Source: Actinokineospora auranticolor (GTDB taxonomy: Bacteria > Actinomycetota > Actinomycetes > Mycobacteriales > Pseudonocardiaceae). Taken from it: a stretch of 64,000 nt of DNA. Position numbers and translations under genes: made by a program. The stretch's first letter is position 1. Every line of letters begins with the position of its first letter. The stretch spans positions 1 through 64,000 of the forward strand of contig NZ_PTIX01000021.1 in the NCBI RefSeq assembly GCF_002934265.1, written 5' to 3'. Of the stretch, positions 43,775 through 52,082 are shown one piece after another. The notes beneath the pieces were generated by a model. It had not been told where the DNA came from and ran no database searches. It was given only the letters and a program-made list of their open reading frames with translations.

Positions 43775-44545
43775 GTGCCCGCAGTCCCCGGCGCGGAGAG
43801 CTTCGCGCACGACGGCTCCACCGGGATCGGAGTCGTGCTCAGCCACGGCTTCACCGGCTCACCGATCAGCATGCGGGCGTGGGCCGAGCACCTGGTCGCC
43901 GCCGGGCACAGCGTGCGGCTGCCGCTGCTGCCCGGGCACGGCACCACCTGGCAGGAGATGAACCGCACGACCTGGCCGCAGTGGTACGGCGCGGTCGAGG
44001 CCGCGTTCACCGAGCTGCGCGGGTCCTGCCACACCGTGTTCGCGTGCGGGCTGTCCATGGGCGGCGCGCTCGTCCTGCGGCTGGCCGAGGAGCACGGGGA
44101 CGACCTGGCGGGCGTCGTAGTGGTGAACCCGTCGGTGATGTCGCTGCGCAAGGACGTCAAGGTGGTCTCGGTGCTGGCCAGGCTGGTGCCCTCGGTCGCG
44201 GCGATCGGCAACGACATCGCCAAGCCGGGGGTGAGCGAGCAGGCGTACACCCGCACCCCGTTGCGCGCGCTGGCGAGTCTGGCCAAGCTGTGGAGGACGG
44301 TGCGCCGGGACCTGCCGAGGGTCACCCAACCGGCGCTGGTGCTGCACTCCGCGGTGGACCACGTCGTCGAGCCAGAGAACTCGGCGGTGGTCCTGCGCGG
44401 GATCTCCAGCACCGACGTCACCGAGGTCGTCCTCGAGAACAGCTACCACGTCGCCACCCTCGACCACGACGCCCAGGTCATCTTCGACCGGAGCGCCGAG
44501 TTCATCGGGCGGGTACGTGCCGAGCGGGCAGGTGATCTGGTGTGA
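43775..44545 (+). CDS. Carboxylesterase/monoacylglycerol lipase-type alpha/beta hydrolase
   Basis: A 256-residue cytoplasmic hydrolase like Bacillus carboxylesterase Est30. The oxyanion region is LSHGFTGSPISMRAWAEHLV. The nucleophile is Ser94 in GLSMGG. The acid is in LHSAVDHVVEP and the catalytic His in ENSYHVATLDHD. GTG 43775 follows GGAGGG. Its stop overlaps the next gene (GTGA), so it forms an operon with a small membrane protein. Likely substrates are short-chain esters or monoacylglycerols. Confidence 0.88.
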   Translation: MPAVPGAESFAHDGSTGIGVVLSHGFTGSPISMRAWAEHLVAAGHSVRLPLLPGHGTTWQEMNRTTWPQWYGAVEAAFTELRGSCHTVFACGLSMGGALVLRLAEEHGDDLAGVVVVNPSVMSLRKDVKVVSVLARLVPSVAAIGNDIAKPGVSEQAYTRTPLRALASLAKLWRTVRRDLPRVTQPALVLHSAVDHVVEPENSAVVLRGISSTDVTEVVLENSYHVATLDHDAQVIFDRSAEFIGRVRAERAGDLV

Positions 44546-44994
44546 AGAGCCGTCCCGGCGACGGTCCGGAGGACGTGGACGCCGCGTTCGCCCAGATAGT
44601 CGCCGACCTGGAGCGCGAGGGCGTCGGCCGCGACCTGCCGGACGACCTGGGCGAACCGGAGACGCCGCCCACCGGCACCCCGGCCCTGGCGGCCCCGACC
44701 GCGACCTGGCGCGCCCACGAGACCGAGATCGACTGGGCGGACGACAACGAGAACGAGCACTACGAGCCGCCGGAGCCCCCACCGCTGCCGAAGCTGCGGC
44801 CGATGACGATCGTGGCGCTGGTGGCCCTGGTCGCCGGTGTCGTGCTCCTGCTGCTGCCCGCCCTGATCGGCCTCGACGCCCGCATAGCGACCCCGGCGGG
44901 CCTGATCGCCCTGGCCGCGGGCATCGCCCTGCTCCTGCTGCGCACCCGCAAAACCCCGCCGACCGACCCGGACGACAACGGCGCCCAGGTCTAG
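44542..44994 (+). CDS. Small two-helix membrane protein with acidic N-terminus
   Basis: A 150-residue protein. An acidic, proline-rich cytoplasmic N-terminus (1-85, including EIDWADDNENEHYEPPEPPP) is followed by two TM helices (about 88-108 and 115-135) and a basic tail RTRKTPPTDPDDNG. This layout is common in actinobacteria under the label DUF308-like or hypothetical. It is translationally coupled to the esterase upstream. Function unknown. Confidence 0.75.
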   Translation: MKSRPGDGPEDVDAAFAQIVADLEREGVGRDLPDDLGEPETPPTGTPALAAPTATWRAHETEIDWADDNENEHYEPPEPPPLPKLRPMTIVALVALVAGVVLLLLPALIGLDARIATPAGLIALAAGIALLLLRTRKTPPTDPDDNGAQV

Positions 44995-45076
44995 GTATGC
45001 CTCCGGCCCCCGGATCAATTCTATCGGGGGGCACCGACAATTCGGCGAACCAGTCGATCATGCCTGTGGACAACCG
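44995..45076 (-). repeat. Orphan leader repeat, copy 1 (inverted)
   Basis: Read on the minus strand this copy has, in order, the box CGGTTGTCCACAGGCATGATC, a damage-type promoter (45018-45040) and CGGGGGCCGGAGGCA with a GGAGG ribosome site. No gene follows: reading leftward it runs at once into the end of the 44542-44994 gene on the other strand. It is head-to-head with copy 2; the boxes form a perfect 21-base inverted repeat (45056-45076 with 45108-45128). Confidence 0.75.
45018..45040 (-). promoter_or_regulatory. PafBC-type (RecA-NDp) promoter motif in repeat copy 1
   Basis: On the minus strand TTGTCGGTG, 8 bases, TAGAAT is an exact match to TTGTCRGTG-N8-TAnnnT, the LexA-independent damage promoter of actinobacteria. 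It points at no gene. Confidence 0.7.
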
Positions 45077-45107
45077 CCCAAAACCGGTCTGGATCCACCT
45101 TCTCGGC

Positions 45108-45189
45108 CGGTTGTCCACAGGCATGATCGCGCTACCGACCGGTACCGTCGCCCCCTCCGACTAGCGTGGATATCGGGGGCCGGAGGCAC
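45108..45189 (+). repeat. Orphan leader repeat, copy 2
   Basis: The same order of elements reads rightward: CGGTTGTCCACAGGCATGATC, then TAGCGTGGATA, then CGGGGGCCGGAGGCAC. The -35-like half is decayed (CCGTCGCCC instead of TTGTCGGTG). After the GGAGG site the next codon position reads ATC rather than ATG, and no gene follows. 45190-45441 contains nothing recognisable. Confidence 0.75.
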
Positions 45190-45441
45190 ATCAAGATCAC
45201 CCGCGACCGCGGAACCCGCCCGGATCCCGCACCTCGCACCGAGAACACACCGGCCGCCACTCCGCAGGCAGGCCGCCTCCCGCTCGACGCCCGCCGACCC
45301 GGCACCCCGCGCAGACCCCGCGTCCCGCAGCGACAACCGGAACGCCGCCCGCACCACCGGCCCCGCCACCAACGTCCCCGGCTGCCGCCGCCGGTAGAAC
45401 AACCGGACAAGTGCCGTGCGCACTTCACCCCCGGCGTGACC

Positions 45442-45522
45442 GGGTTGTCCACAGGCTTGATCATCTCCGCCGGAAACCGTCGGTGCCCGCCGGTAGCGTG
45501 GATACCCGGGGGCCGGAGGCAC
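45442..45522 (+). repeat. Orphan leader repeat, copy 3
   Basis: The third copy reads rightward: GGGTTGTCCACAGGCTTGATC, damage-type promoter 45477-45499, TAGCGTGGATA, CGGGGGCCGGAGGCAC. Again a good ribosome site (GGAGG) is not followed by a start codon in a useful frame. 45523-45791 up to the glucokinase end has no convincing gene. Confidence 0.75.
45477..45499 (+). promoter_or_regulatory. PafBC-type promoter motif in repeat copy 3
   Basis: CCGTCGGTG, 8 bases, TAGCGT matches the consensus except for the first two bases. The same TAGCGT is used in the recA promoter of this window. Confidence 0.6.
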
Positions 45523-45791
45523 GCCTTGATCATCTCCAAGCCTTCGCGCGGGGACCCCGCCCGCGGCGAACTCCCACGCCGAACTCAGTCCGCGCCCGGC
45601 GTTCGCGAACGGATTCCCACCTCCGCCGATCCGCATCGCGCGGCAGCCCACGATCCCGCCAAGCGAATCCGCGTGCCCATCCAGCGGCCTGCCCGACAAC
45701 CCACAGCCCGGGCACTCCCCGCTGAACGCCCCGCGGCCTCCGCAAGTCCCGCCAGGCCGACCCGCGCAATCCACCGCCGCACGGGCCCCAC

Positions 45792-46712
45792 TCACCCCGC
45801 GGCCAGCGTCGCCGCCCCCACGATCCCCGCGTTCTGCGTGAGCCGCGCCGGGCGGACCCGCACGGCCGGGCGGTGCCCCGACCCCGTGATCACCGAGTGG
45901 AAGTGCGCCTGAGCGTCGTCCAGGAACAGCTCGGCCGAGTCGGACACCCCGCCACCGATGACGACGAGGTCCGGGTCGTAGACGTCGGCGGCCAGCGCCA
46001 GGCCCTCCCCCAACCACCGGGCCAACTCCGCCACCGCCAGCACCGCCACCGGGTCGCCGTCGCGTGCCGCCGAGGCCACGAGGCGACCGGTCAGGTCCCG
46101 CTCGGCCACCCCGGCCAGCACGGTGGACCGGTGCTCGGCCATCAGCCCGATCGCCGTGGCCACCAGCGCGGTCCCGCTGCAGTACCGCTCCCAGCACCCG
46201 GCCTTCCCGCACCCGCACCGCCGCCCGCCCGGCACGAGCCGCAGGTGCCCCAGTTCCGGCGCCACCCCGTGGGCCCCGCGGAACACCTCACCGTCCACGA
46301 TGAGCGCCCCGCCGATCCCCGTCCCCAACGCGATCAGCAACCCCACCCGGGCCCCGCGCAGCTCCCCGAAGCGGTGTTCGGCGACCCCGGCGGCGTTGGC
46401 GTCGTGTTCCAGCACGACCGGCAGCCCTATCCGGTCGGCGATCCGGTCCGCCACCGGCGCCGCGCGCCACGGTAGGTGCGGCGCGAACAGCACGGTCCGA
46501 CGGTCACTTCCCACGAACCCGGCCACCGCGAGCCCGACGGCGCTAACCGTGTGCCGTTGCCGCAATTCCTCTACCGAGGCGCAGACAGCCTCTTCCAGCT
46601 CCTCCTCGCCGGAGGGTGTCGACCCGTGCACGGTGTCGAGGACCGTTCCGTGGCGGTCGACTACCCCGGCCCGGACTCTCGTTCCCCCCACATCGACCCC
46701 AATGGTCGTCAC
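45792..46712 (-). CDS. ROK-family sugar kinase (glucokinase type)
   Basis: A 306-residue ROK kinase phosphorylating glucose or a related sugar. The ATP site is IGVDVGGTRVRAGVVD. The sugar site is VLEHDANAAGVAEHRFG and ALGTGIGGALIVDGE. The ROK zinc motif is CGCGKAGCWERYCSG, with GVAPELGHLRLVPGG ahead of it. Its GTG overlaps the stop of the Rv2183c-like gene (GTGA), so it is last in a leftward operon. No ROK repressor N-terminal helix-turn-helix is present, hence an enzyme rather than a regulator. Confidence 0.9.
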   Translation of the reverse strand: MTTIGVDVGGTRVRAGVVDRHGTVLDTVHGSTPSGEEELEEAVCASVEELRQRHTVSAVGLAVAGFVGSDRRTVLFAPHLPWRAAPVADRIADRIGLPVVLEHDANAAGVAEHRFGELRGARVGLLIALGTGIGGALIVDGEVFRGAHGVAPELGHLRLVPGGRRCGCGKAGCWERYCSGTALVATAIGLMAEHRSTVLAGVAERDLTGRLVASAARDGDPVAVLAVAELARWLGEGLALAADVYDPDLVVIGGGVSDSAELFLDDAQAHFHSVITGSGHRPAVRVRPARLTQNAGIVGAATLAAG

Positions 46713-47041
46713 CTCCGGCGGACCGGGATGCGCCGCACGCGCCCCGAAGGCGCGGGCTCCGGCCGGAAGCCAGGCATGTGCGGTTCGCCGGGGTGCCAGC
46801 GGTCGGCGAGTACCGCGCGCAGGAGCGCCACTACGTCGGCGAGACGGTCGATGCTCTTCGCGGCCAGCTCATTGGGCTCACCGCGCACTACGGCCACCAA
46901 CGCGCACAACACGCAAGACTGGCAACCGGCGTCGTGTTCCGCGGCCACCCGGTCCAGCCACGGTCCGGCCCGCTCGGCGACGGCGGCCAGCAGCAACACC
47001 AGCTCGTCGGCCAGTCGGCTGCCCGGTTCCGCGCTGCTCAC
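46709..47041 (-). CDS. Small conserved protein with CxxCxxC motif (Rv2183c-like)
   Basis: A 110-residue soluble helical protein. It has SRLADELVLLLAAVAERAGP, the cysteine motif CQSCVLCALVAVVRGEP, ADVVALLRAVLADRWHPGEP and HMPGFRPEP near the end. Position directly downstream of the ArsA-like gene matches M. tuberculosis Rv2183c. The cysteines could bind a metal. It overlaps both neighbours by four bases, so it is part of one translational unit. Function unknown. Confidence 0.75.
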   Translation of the reverse strand: MSSAEPGSRLADELVLLLAAVAERAGPWLDRVAAEHDAGCQSCVLCALVAVVRGEPNELAAKSIDRLADVVALLRAVLADRWHPGEPHMPGFRPEPAPSGRVRRIPVRRR

Positions 47042-48177
47042 CGCCCACCTTCCCGATCGGGCTCCATGCGCAGGACCAGTCCCGCGCCGTCGGCCTCGGC
47101 GTCGGTCACGGTATAGCGGCGGAGCACCAGCGGCAGCGCGATCAAGCCCCGCACGCCATCGATCGTCACCGCCAGGTCGTCCCCGACCCGTGCCAGGTCC
47201 AGATCGCTGCTGTCCGGGACCGGGAGCGCGATTCTGAGCAGGTAGTCCTGACCGTCGGCGGTTACCGACAACAACGGCTCGTTCGACCCACGAACCGCAA
47301 GAGGGTCTTTCTCCCCATAGAGCTCGTCCGCCAACGCAAGCAACGCGTCGACACCAACCGGCTCTTGCGCGGAATGCTCTACCCGGTGCACGGTCAGCGG
47401 GGTGGATACGTCCAATTCGGACAACACACGGTCCTGTTCAGCCCTCCGGGTCCGCATCCACGACGCCGCCGGACCGTGCCAGCGACTGGCGCGCGGCACC
47501 AACCGGTTGGCCACCAGGGCCTCCACGTGCACACCGCGCAGGGCGAGCGCTGCGAGGGTGCGTCGCGTCTCGGCCACTACGACCCGTTCGGGGGTGAACA
47601 CGAGCCGCACGGCCGCGTCGGTCAGCAGCGCGCGCAGCCGCTCCGCGTGGTCGGCGAGCCGCGCCACGGCGTCGGAGGCCGCGCGCAGGTCGGCGACCAG
47701 CCGGGCGCCGCGCATCCGGTCGAGGTAGCCGGAGACGGCCTCGGGCAGGGCCAGCAGCCGCAGGGTCTCGGCGGTCGGGCCGCAGTCGACGACCAGGGCC
47801 TCCCACGTGCCAGTCTCGGCCAGGCGGGCGATCTCGGTGAGCGCCAGCACCTCGTCGACGCCGGGCAGCACGGTCAGCTCCTCGGCGTCCAGCGCGTCGA
47901 GGCCGAGACCGGCGGCGAAGGACCGGGCGCTGTCGCGCAGGCCCGGCCAGGCGCGGTCGGCCAGGGCGCGGGCGTCGACGTGCGCGGCGTAGAGCGAGGT
48001 GTCCACTTCGGAAGGCTCGGCGCCGACCGGGACGCCGTAGACGTCGGCGAGGGAGTGCGCGGGGTCGGTGGAGACGACCAGCGCTTTGCGGCCCGCCGCG
48101 GCGACCCGGGCGGCCGTGGCCGCGGCGAGGGTGGTCTTGCCCACCCCGCCCTTGCCGGTGAACAGCAGGACGCGCAC
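47038..48177 (-). CDS. ArsA/GET3-family ATPase (Rv2184c-like)
   Basis: A 379-residue P-loop ATPase of the ArsA/MinD class. The deviant Walker A is FTGKGGVGKTTLAAATAARV (GKGGVGKTT, 8-16). Switch motifs are VVSTDPAHSLADVYGVP and LVVDCGPTAETLRLLALPEA. The C-terminal part (about 300-379) has a small beta domain like the HSP20-like tail of actinobacterial ArsA proteins (YLLRIALPVPDSSDLDLARV). Length equals that recalled for Rv2184c, and the SRPBCC gene upstream corresponds to Rv2185c. Arsenite transport is unlikely, as no arsB or arsR is near. Confidence 0.88.
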   Translation of the reverse strand: MRVLLFTGKGGVGKTTLAAATAARVAAAGRKALVVSTDPAHSLADVYGVPVGAEPSEVDTSLYAAHVDARALADRAWPGLRDSARSFAAGLGLDALDAEELTVLPGVDEVLALTEIARLAETGTWEALVVDCGPTAETLRLLALPEAVSGYLDRMRGARLVADLRAASDAVARLADHAERLRALLTDAAVRLVFTPERVVVAETRRTLAALALRGVHVEALVANRLVPRASRWHGPAASWMRTRRAEQDRVLSELDVSTPLTVHRVEHSAQEPVGVDALLALADELYGEKDPLAVRGSNEPLLSVTADGQDYLLRIALPVPDSSDLDLARVGDDLAVTIDGVRGLIALPLVLRRYTVTDAEADGAGLVLRMEPDREGGR

Positions 48178-48185
48178 CCGGGCGG

Positions 48186-48626
48186 TCAGTCCCGCTCGAC
48201 CCGGCGCTTGAGCTCCTTGAGCGCGGTGTCCATGATCATCTTCTCGGCCTTGCGGCGGAACAGGCCGATCATCGGCACGGCCAGCTCCACCGACAGCGTG
48301 TAGGTCACCTTCGTGCGCCGGTCGCTCTCCGGGGTGAGCTGGTAGCGGCCCTTCTGGGCGCGCTGCATCTGCCCCTTGACCAGCGTCCAGTCGACGGTGA
48401 GACCGTCGGCCGTCCAGGTGTAGGCCAGGGTGTAGGAGTCCTTGAACGGGCCGGACTCGATGGTGAAGGCGACCTGGTCGGCCCGGGCGTCGGCGCCCCG
48501 GGTCAGCACCTCGGCCTTGGTGAACGCTTTCGCCCACTCGGGGTACGCCGGGAAGTCCGCGATCACCGCCATGATCTCCTCGGCGGGCGCGTCGACGACG
48601 ATGGACTGGGTGGACTCGTCGGCCAT
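48186..48626 (-). CDS. SRPBCC (START-like) protein, TB16.3 type
   Basis: A 146-residue single-domain SRPBCC/polyketide-cyclase-fold protein. It has STQSIVVDAPAEEIMAVIAD, FPAYPEWAKAFTKAEVL, then GLTVDWTLVKGQMQRAQKGR. It is the counterpart of M. tuberculosis Rv2185c (TB16.3), 144 residues, in the same position. The fold binds hydrophobic ligands; the ligand is unknown. It lies eight bases before the ArsA-like start. Confidence 0.9.
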   Translation of the reverse strand: MADESTQSIVVDAPAEEIMAVIADFPAYPEWAKAFTKAEVLTRGADARADQVAFTIESGPFKDSYTLAYTWTADGLTVDWTLVKGQMQRAQKGRYQLTPESDRRTKVTYTLSVELAVPMIGLFRRKAEKMIMDTALKELKRRVERD

Positions 48627-48650
48627 GCCGGGGAGGCTACCGGGTCGCTC

Positions 48651-49439
48651 TTACCACTGGAGCACGTAAGGTCGCCCGGTCCGCTGGAAGTGCCCCACGT
48701 TCGCGCACTCGGTAAGGCCCAACCGCAGCCGGGGTGCCAGCGGTTGGTGCACGTGTCCGAACATCGCCCACCGGGGCCGATGTGCGGTAATGGCGTCCAC
48801 GAGCGCGTGCGAGCCGATCTCGGCGCGGCGAGCCAGCACGTCGTAGGTGAGTTCCGGCACTGCGGGCGGCACATGGCTGCACAACACGTCAACAGCGCCC
48901 AGTCCCACTACGGCCGCACCGAAGTCCTCGGCGGTGCGCAGGTACGGGGTGAAGACAGTGCCGCGTCGCGGTATGGCGCCGGGGGCCAGCAGCGCACCAC
49001 CGACGAACCCGAACCGCAGACCACCGATCTCGGCCGTCTCGCCGTCGAGCACCCGCACACCGTCACCGACGAACTCGGGCCACAACGCGGGCTGGTCGAC
49101 GTTGCCGGGCGTGGCGTAGGTGGGCGCGGTCATCGCCGCGAACAGCTCCTTGTACTGCGCGCGGATCGCCTCGCGCACCGTGTCGGCGGCGTCGTCGAGC
49201 CCCTGCCACAGCTCCCGCGCGAAGGCCGCGGCGGCGTCGTGCCTGCGCTCGCGGCGCAGCCGGGCGAACTCGCCGACCCGCCGCGGGCCGAAGATCCGAC
49301 CCATGATGCCGCCCGCGTGGTCGTGGTAGTCCACGAAGTCGATCAGGTCACCGAGGACCAGCAGCGCGTCGGCGCCCTCCCCGGCCCGCGCCAGGGCCTC
49401 GGCGTTGCCGTGCACATCGGACACCACGTGGACCCGCAC
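48651..49439 (-). CDS. Calcineurin-like metallophosphoesterase
   Basis: A 262-residue enzyme with the metal motifs VHVVSDVHGNAEALA (DxH), LLVLGDLIDFVD (GDxxD), TPGNVDQPALWPEFV (GNxD in place of GNHD), LCSHVPPAVPE and AMFGHVHQPLAP (GHxH). It hydrolyses a phosphoester, unknown which. The usual GNHD histidine is changed to valine. GTG 49439 matches the typical N-terminus; GTG 49448, directly after the upstream stop, is an alternative. It is part of the leftward operon between two SRPBCC genes. Confidence 0.87.
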   Translation of the reverse strand: MRVHVVSDVHGNAEALARAGEGADALLVLGDLIDFVDYHDHAGGIMGRIFGPRRVGEFARLRRERRHDAAAAFARELWQGLDDAADTVREAIRAQYKELFAAMTAPTYATPGNVDQPALWPEFVGDGVRVLDGETAEIGGLRFGFVGGALLAPGAIPRRGTVFTPYLRTAEDFGAAVVGLGAVDVLCSHVPPAVPELTYDVLARRAEIGSHALVDAITAHRPRWAMFGHVHQPLAPRLRLGLTECANVGHFQRTGRPYVLQW

Positions 49440-49449
49440 GACGACCACC

Positions 49450-49830
49450 CTACGCGGGCGCGGGCGCGACCCCCGGGGCTCGTCCACCCTCCAAGACGGC
49501 CTTGAGCCCGAGCGCGAGCTCCTTGGCCGCGAGCTGGCGGCGGACCCGCTCGCGGTCGAGCCTGCGCGGGGTGAGCGGGGTCGGGGTGTCGGCGCGCAGG
49601 AAGTAGTGCACGAGGGTGCCGTCGAGCACGGTCTCCAGCCAGACCTCCATGGTGCCGGTGAGCGCGCCGCGCACGGTCCAGCGCAGGCCCTCGGCGCCGC
49701 GGTCGGCGTAGACCGCCAGCACGAGGTCGGGCCAGTGGCGGCGCCACGCGGCCGGGTCGGCGAAGACGGCGGCCACGGTGGCGGGCGGCACGGCGATGAA
49801 GGTCTCGTCCACGACGTCGACTTGCGGCAT
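49450..49830 (-). CDS. SRPBCC-type protein (Rv2186c-like)
   Basis: A 126-residue START-like domain protein. It has QVDVVDETFIAVPPATVAAV, DPAAWRRHWPDLVLAVYADR, GTMEVWLETVLDGTLVHYFL and RRLDRERVRRQLAAKELALG. The place corresponds to Rv2186c next to fadD15. Ligand unknown. It is divergent from the FadD15-like gene across 55 bases and is the first gene of the leftward group ending at the glucokinase. Confidence 0.8.
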   Translation of the reverse strand: MPQVDVVDETFIAVPPATVAAVFADPAAWRRHWPDLVLAVYADRGAEGLRWTVRGALTGTMEVWLETVLDGTLVHYFLRADTPTPLTPRRLDRERVRRQLAAKELALGLKAVLEGGRAPGVAPAPA

Positions 49831-49885
49831 TCCGGCAGCATGTCACGGTGGTCGGGCAGTGGCCTAGGAGACTCGGAGGGGTCGG

Positions 49886-51649
49886 GTGCGGGAGTTCAGC
49901 GTGCCGGTCAGCGCGCCGGTGACCGAGGTGGAGAACCTCACCGACATGGTGTGGGCCAACGCCCGGCTGTCCCCCGCCGCGGTGGCGTTCCGCAGACGGG
50001 TCGACGGGGTGTGGACCGCGGTCACCACACGCGACTTCGCCGCGCACGTGCGCGCGGTGGCGAAGGGTTTGGTGGCGAGCGGTCTCGAACCGGGCGACCG
50101 GGTCGCGCTGCTGTCGCGCACCCGCTACGAGTGGACGCTGCTGGACTTCGCCATCTGGGCGGCGGGGTGCGTGACGGTGCCGGTGTACGAGACGTCGTCG
50201 GCCGAGCAGGTGGCGTGGATCCTGTCCGACTCGGGCGCGCGGGGCGTCGTCGTGGAGACCGCCGCGCACCGGGCGGTGGTGGAGGGCGTGGTCGACCGGC
50301 TGGGTGCGGTCGAGCGGATCTGGCAGCTCGACGGGTCGGCGGTCGACGAGCTGTCGGCCCTGGGCGCGTCGGTCGACGACGACGCGCTGGCGGCCCGGCA
50401 CCGCGCGGTGCGCGCGTCGGACGTGGCGTCGCTGGTCTACACGTCCGGGACCACGGGTCGGCCGAAGGGGGTCGTGCTGACGCACCGCAACCTGCTGGCC
50501 GAGGTGCGCGCGGACCACGTGGCGTTCCCGGAGCTGATGCGCGAGGGCAACGCGATGCTGGTGTTCCTGCCGCTGGCGCACGTGTTCGCCCGCGCGATCG
50601 CGCTGTGCTGCGTCTACACCCGCACCACGCTGGGTCACCTGCCGGACGTGCGGACGCTGACCGACGACCTGGCGGAGTTCCGGCCGACGTTCGTGGTGGC
50701 GGTGCCCCGGGTGTTCGAGAAGGTGTACGCGTCGGCCCGGCAGCGCGCGCACGCGTCGGGCCTGGGGCCGGTGTTCGACCTGGCCGAGTCGGTCGCGGTG
50801 CGGTCGAGCGAGTCGCCGGGGTCGCTGGTGCTGGCGGCGCAGCGGGCGGTGGCGGACCTGCTGGTCTACGGGCGGCTGCGAGCGGCCTTCGGCGGCCGGT
50901 GCGTGGCGGCGATCTCGGGGAGCGCGCCGCTGGGGGCGCGGCTGGCGCACTTCTTCCGAGGTGTGGGGATCCCGGTGTACGAGGGGTACGGGCTGACGGA
51001 GACGGCCGCGGCGGTGTGCGTGAACACGGCGGGGCACTTCCGCGTCGGCACGGTCGGGCGACCGGTGGCGGGGGTGGCGATCCGCGTGCTCGACGACGGG
51101 GAGGTCGCGCTGCGCGGGGACATGGTGTCGTCGGGGTACTGGAACAACCCGTCCGCCACCGAGGAGACCTTCCCCGACGGCTGGCTGCGCACCGGCGACC
51201 TCGGCGAGCTGGACGACGACGGCTACCTGCGGATCACGGGCCGCAAGAAGGAGATCATCGTGACCGCGGGCGGCAAGAACGTCGCCCCGGCGGTGCTGGA
51301 GGACGCGGTCCGCAGGCATCCGCTGGTCAGCCAGTGCATGGTCGTCGGCGACCGGCAGCCGTTCATCGCCGCCCTGGTCACCCTCGACGCCGACGCCCTG
51401 CCGGACTGGCTGGCTCGGCACGGCCTGGCGTCGGTCGACCCGGACGACCCGGACCTGCGCGCCGACCTCCAGTCGGCCGTCGACGAGGCCAACCTCCAGG
51501 TCTCCCGAGCCGAGGCGATCCGCGAGTTCGTCGTGCTGCCCCGCGACTTCACCGAGGAGTCGGGCGAACTGACCCCCAGCCTCAAACTCCGCCGCGACGC
51601 GATCCTCAAGTCCCACGCCACGGAGGTCGCCGCGATCTACCACCCCTGA
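49886..51649 (+). CDS. Long-chain acyl-CoA synthetase (FadD15-like)
   Basis: A 587-residue AMP-forming ligase activating fatty acids to acyl-CoA. The P-loop is YTSGTTGRPKGVVLTHRN (185-202). Other motifs are VPRVFEKVYASARQRAH, GYGLTETAAAVCVN, DGWLRTGDLGELDDDGYLRI and GRKKEIIVTAGGKNVAP with the catalytic lysine region near SLKLRR. It is closest in layout to mycobacterial FadD15 (Rv2187, about 600 residues). In M. tuberculosis fadD15 is followed directly by pimB; here a 5-kb cassette intervenes. Confidence 0.92.
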   Translation: MREFSVPVSAPVTEVENLTDMVWANARLSPAAVAFRRRVDGVWTAVTTRDFAAHVRAVAKGLVASGLEPGDRVALLSRTRYEWTLLDFAIWAAGCVTVPVYETSSAEQVAWILSDSGARGVVVETAAHRAVVEGVVDRLGAVERIWQLDGSAVDELSALGASVDDDALAARHRAVRASDVASLVYTSGTTGRPKGVVLTHRNLLAEVRADHVAFPELMREGNAMLVFLPLAHVFARAIALCCVYTRTTLGHLPDVRTLTDDLAEFRPTFVVAVPRVFEKVYASARQRAHASGLGPVFDLAESVAVRSSESPGSLVLAAQRAVADLLVYGRLRAAFGGRCVAAISGSAPLGARLAHFFRGVGIPVYEGYGLTETAAAVCVNTAGHFRVGTVGRPVAGVAIRVLDDGEVALRGDMVSSGYWNNPSATEETFPDGWLRTGDLGELDDDGYLRITGRKKEIIVTAGGKNVAPAVLEDAVRRHPLVSQCMVVGDRQPFIAALVTLDADALPDWLARHGLASVDPDDPDLRADLQSAVDEANLQVSRAEAIREFVVLPRDFTEESGELTPSLKLRRDAILKSHATEVAAIYHP

Positions 51650-51746
51650 GCTGTCCCGGTTGTGCAGTGGTCGTGCCCGCCCGTGCACCGGCCATGGGCG
51701 CCGGGCCCGACTTCCCGCGAGAGTGGGCGAGGCGGGAGGAGCCGGG

Positions 51747-52082
51747 ATGGACGAGCGGGAACTGATAGGTCTGATCGACGCGGCGTTGGGGTTCACCGTG
51801 GACGCCGACGGCCTGCGCCGCCGCGGCAAGGACCTGGCGGACCACGCCGACGAGGTACGTCGGGTGAAGCGGGAGCTGGCCGTGGTCGACGGGCGCGGGT
51901 TCGGGTGGATCGGGCGGGAGTCCGGTTTCGCCGAGGCCTTGAAGGACTTCGCGGAAACCTTGGGCGAACGCGTCGACGGCGCGGTCTCGCGTGCGGAGAA
52001 GCTGGGCCACGCGCTCACCCAGGCGGGCACGGACTACCGGCGCGACGACCGCGACGCCGCCGAGTCGTTCCGGGGGGCGTGA
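51747..52082 (+). CDS. EspC/WXG100-like type VII secretion-associated protein
   Basis: A 111-residue helical protein. It has TVDADGLRRRGKDLADHADE, then KDFAETLGERVDGAVSRAEK and ends GHALTQAGTDYRRDDRDAAE. This helix-turn-helix hairpin with a C-terminal YxxxD/E-like element (YRRDD) is typical of EspC-type ESX proteins. GGAGGAG lies just before the ATG. It is the first gene of the cassette, its stop overlapping the next ATG (TGATG). The YxxxD motif is what type VII machinery reads as a secretion signal, so it and the next protein could be exported together. Confidence 0.75.
   Translation: MDERELIGLIDAALGFTVDADGLRRRGKDLADHADEVRRVKRELAVVDGRGFGWIGRESGFAEALKDFAETLGERVDGAVSRAEKLGHALTQAGTDYRRDDRDAAESFRGA

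Noticed and set aside
45000-45540. CRISPR array
   Set aside because: There are only three diverged copies of about 80 bases, one inverted, with unequal spacing and no short identical repeats.
45058-46218. A 386-codon minus-strand frame covering the orphan-repeat region and part of the glucokinase gene
   Set aside because: It shows no family-like sequence, is arginine/glycine-rich and crosses the repeat units. The glucokinase uses another frame.
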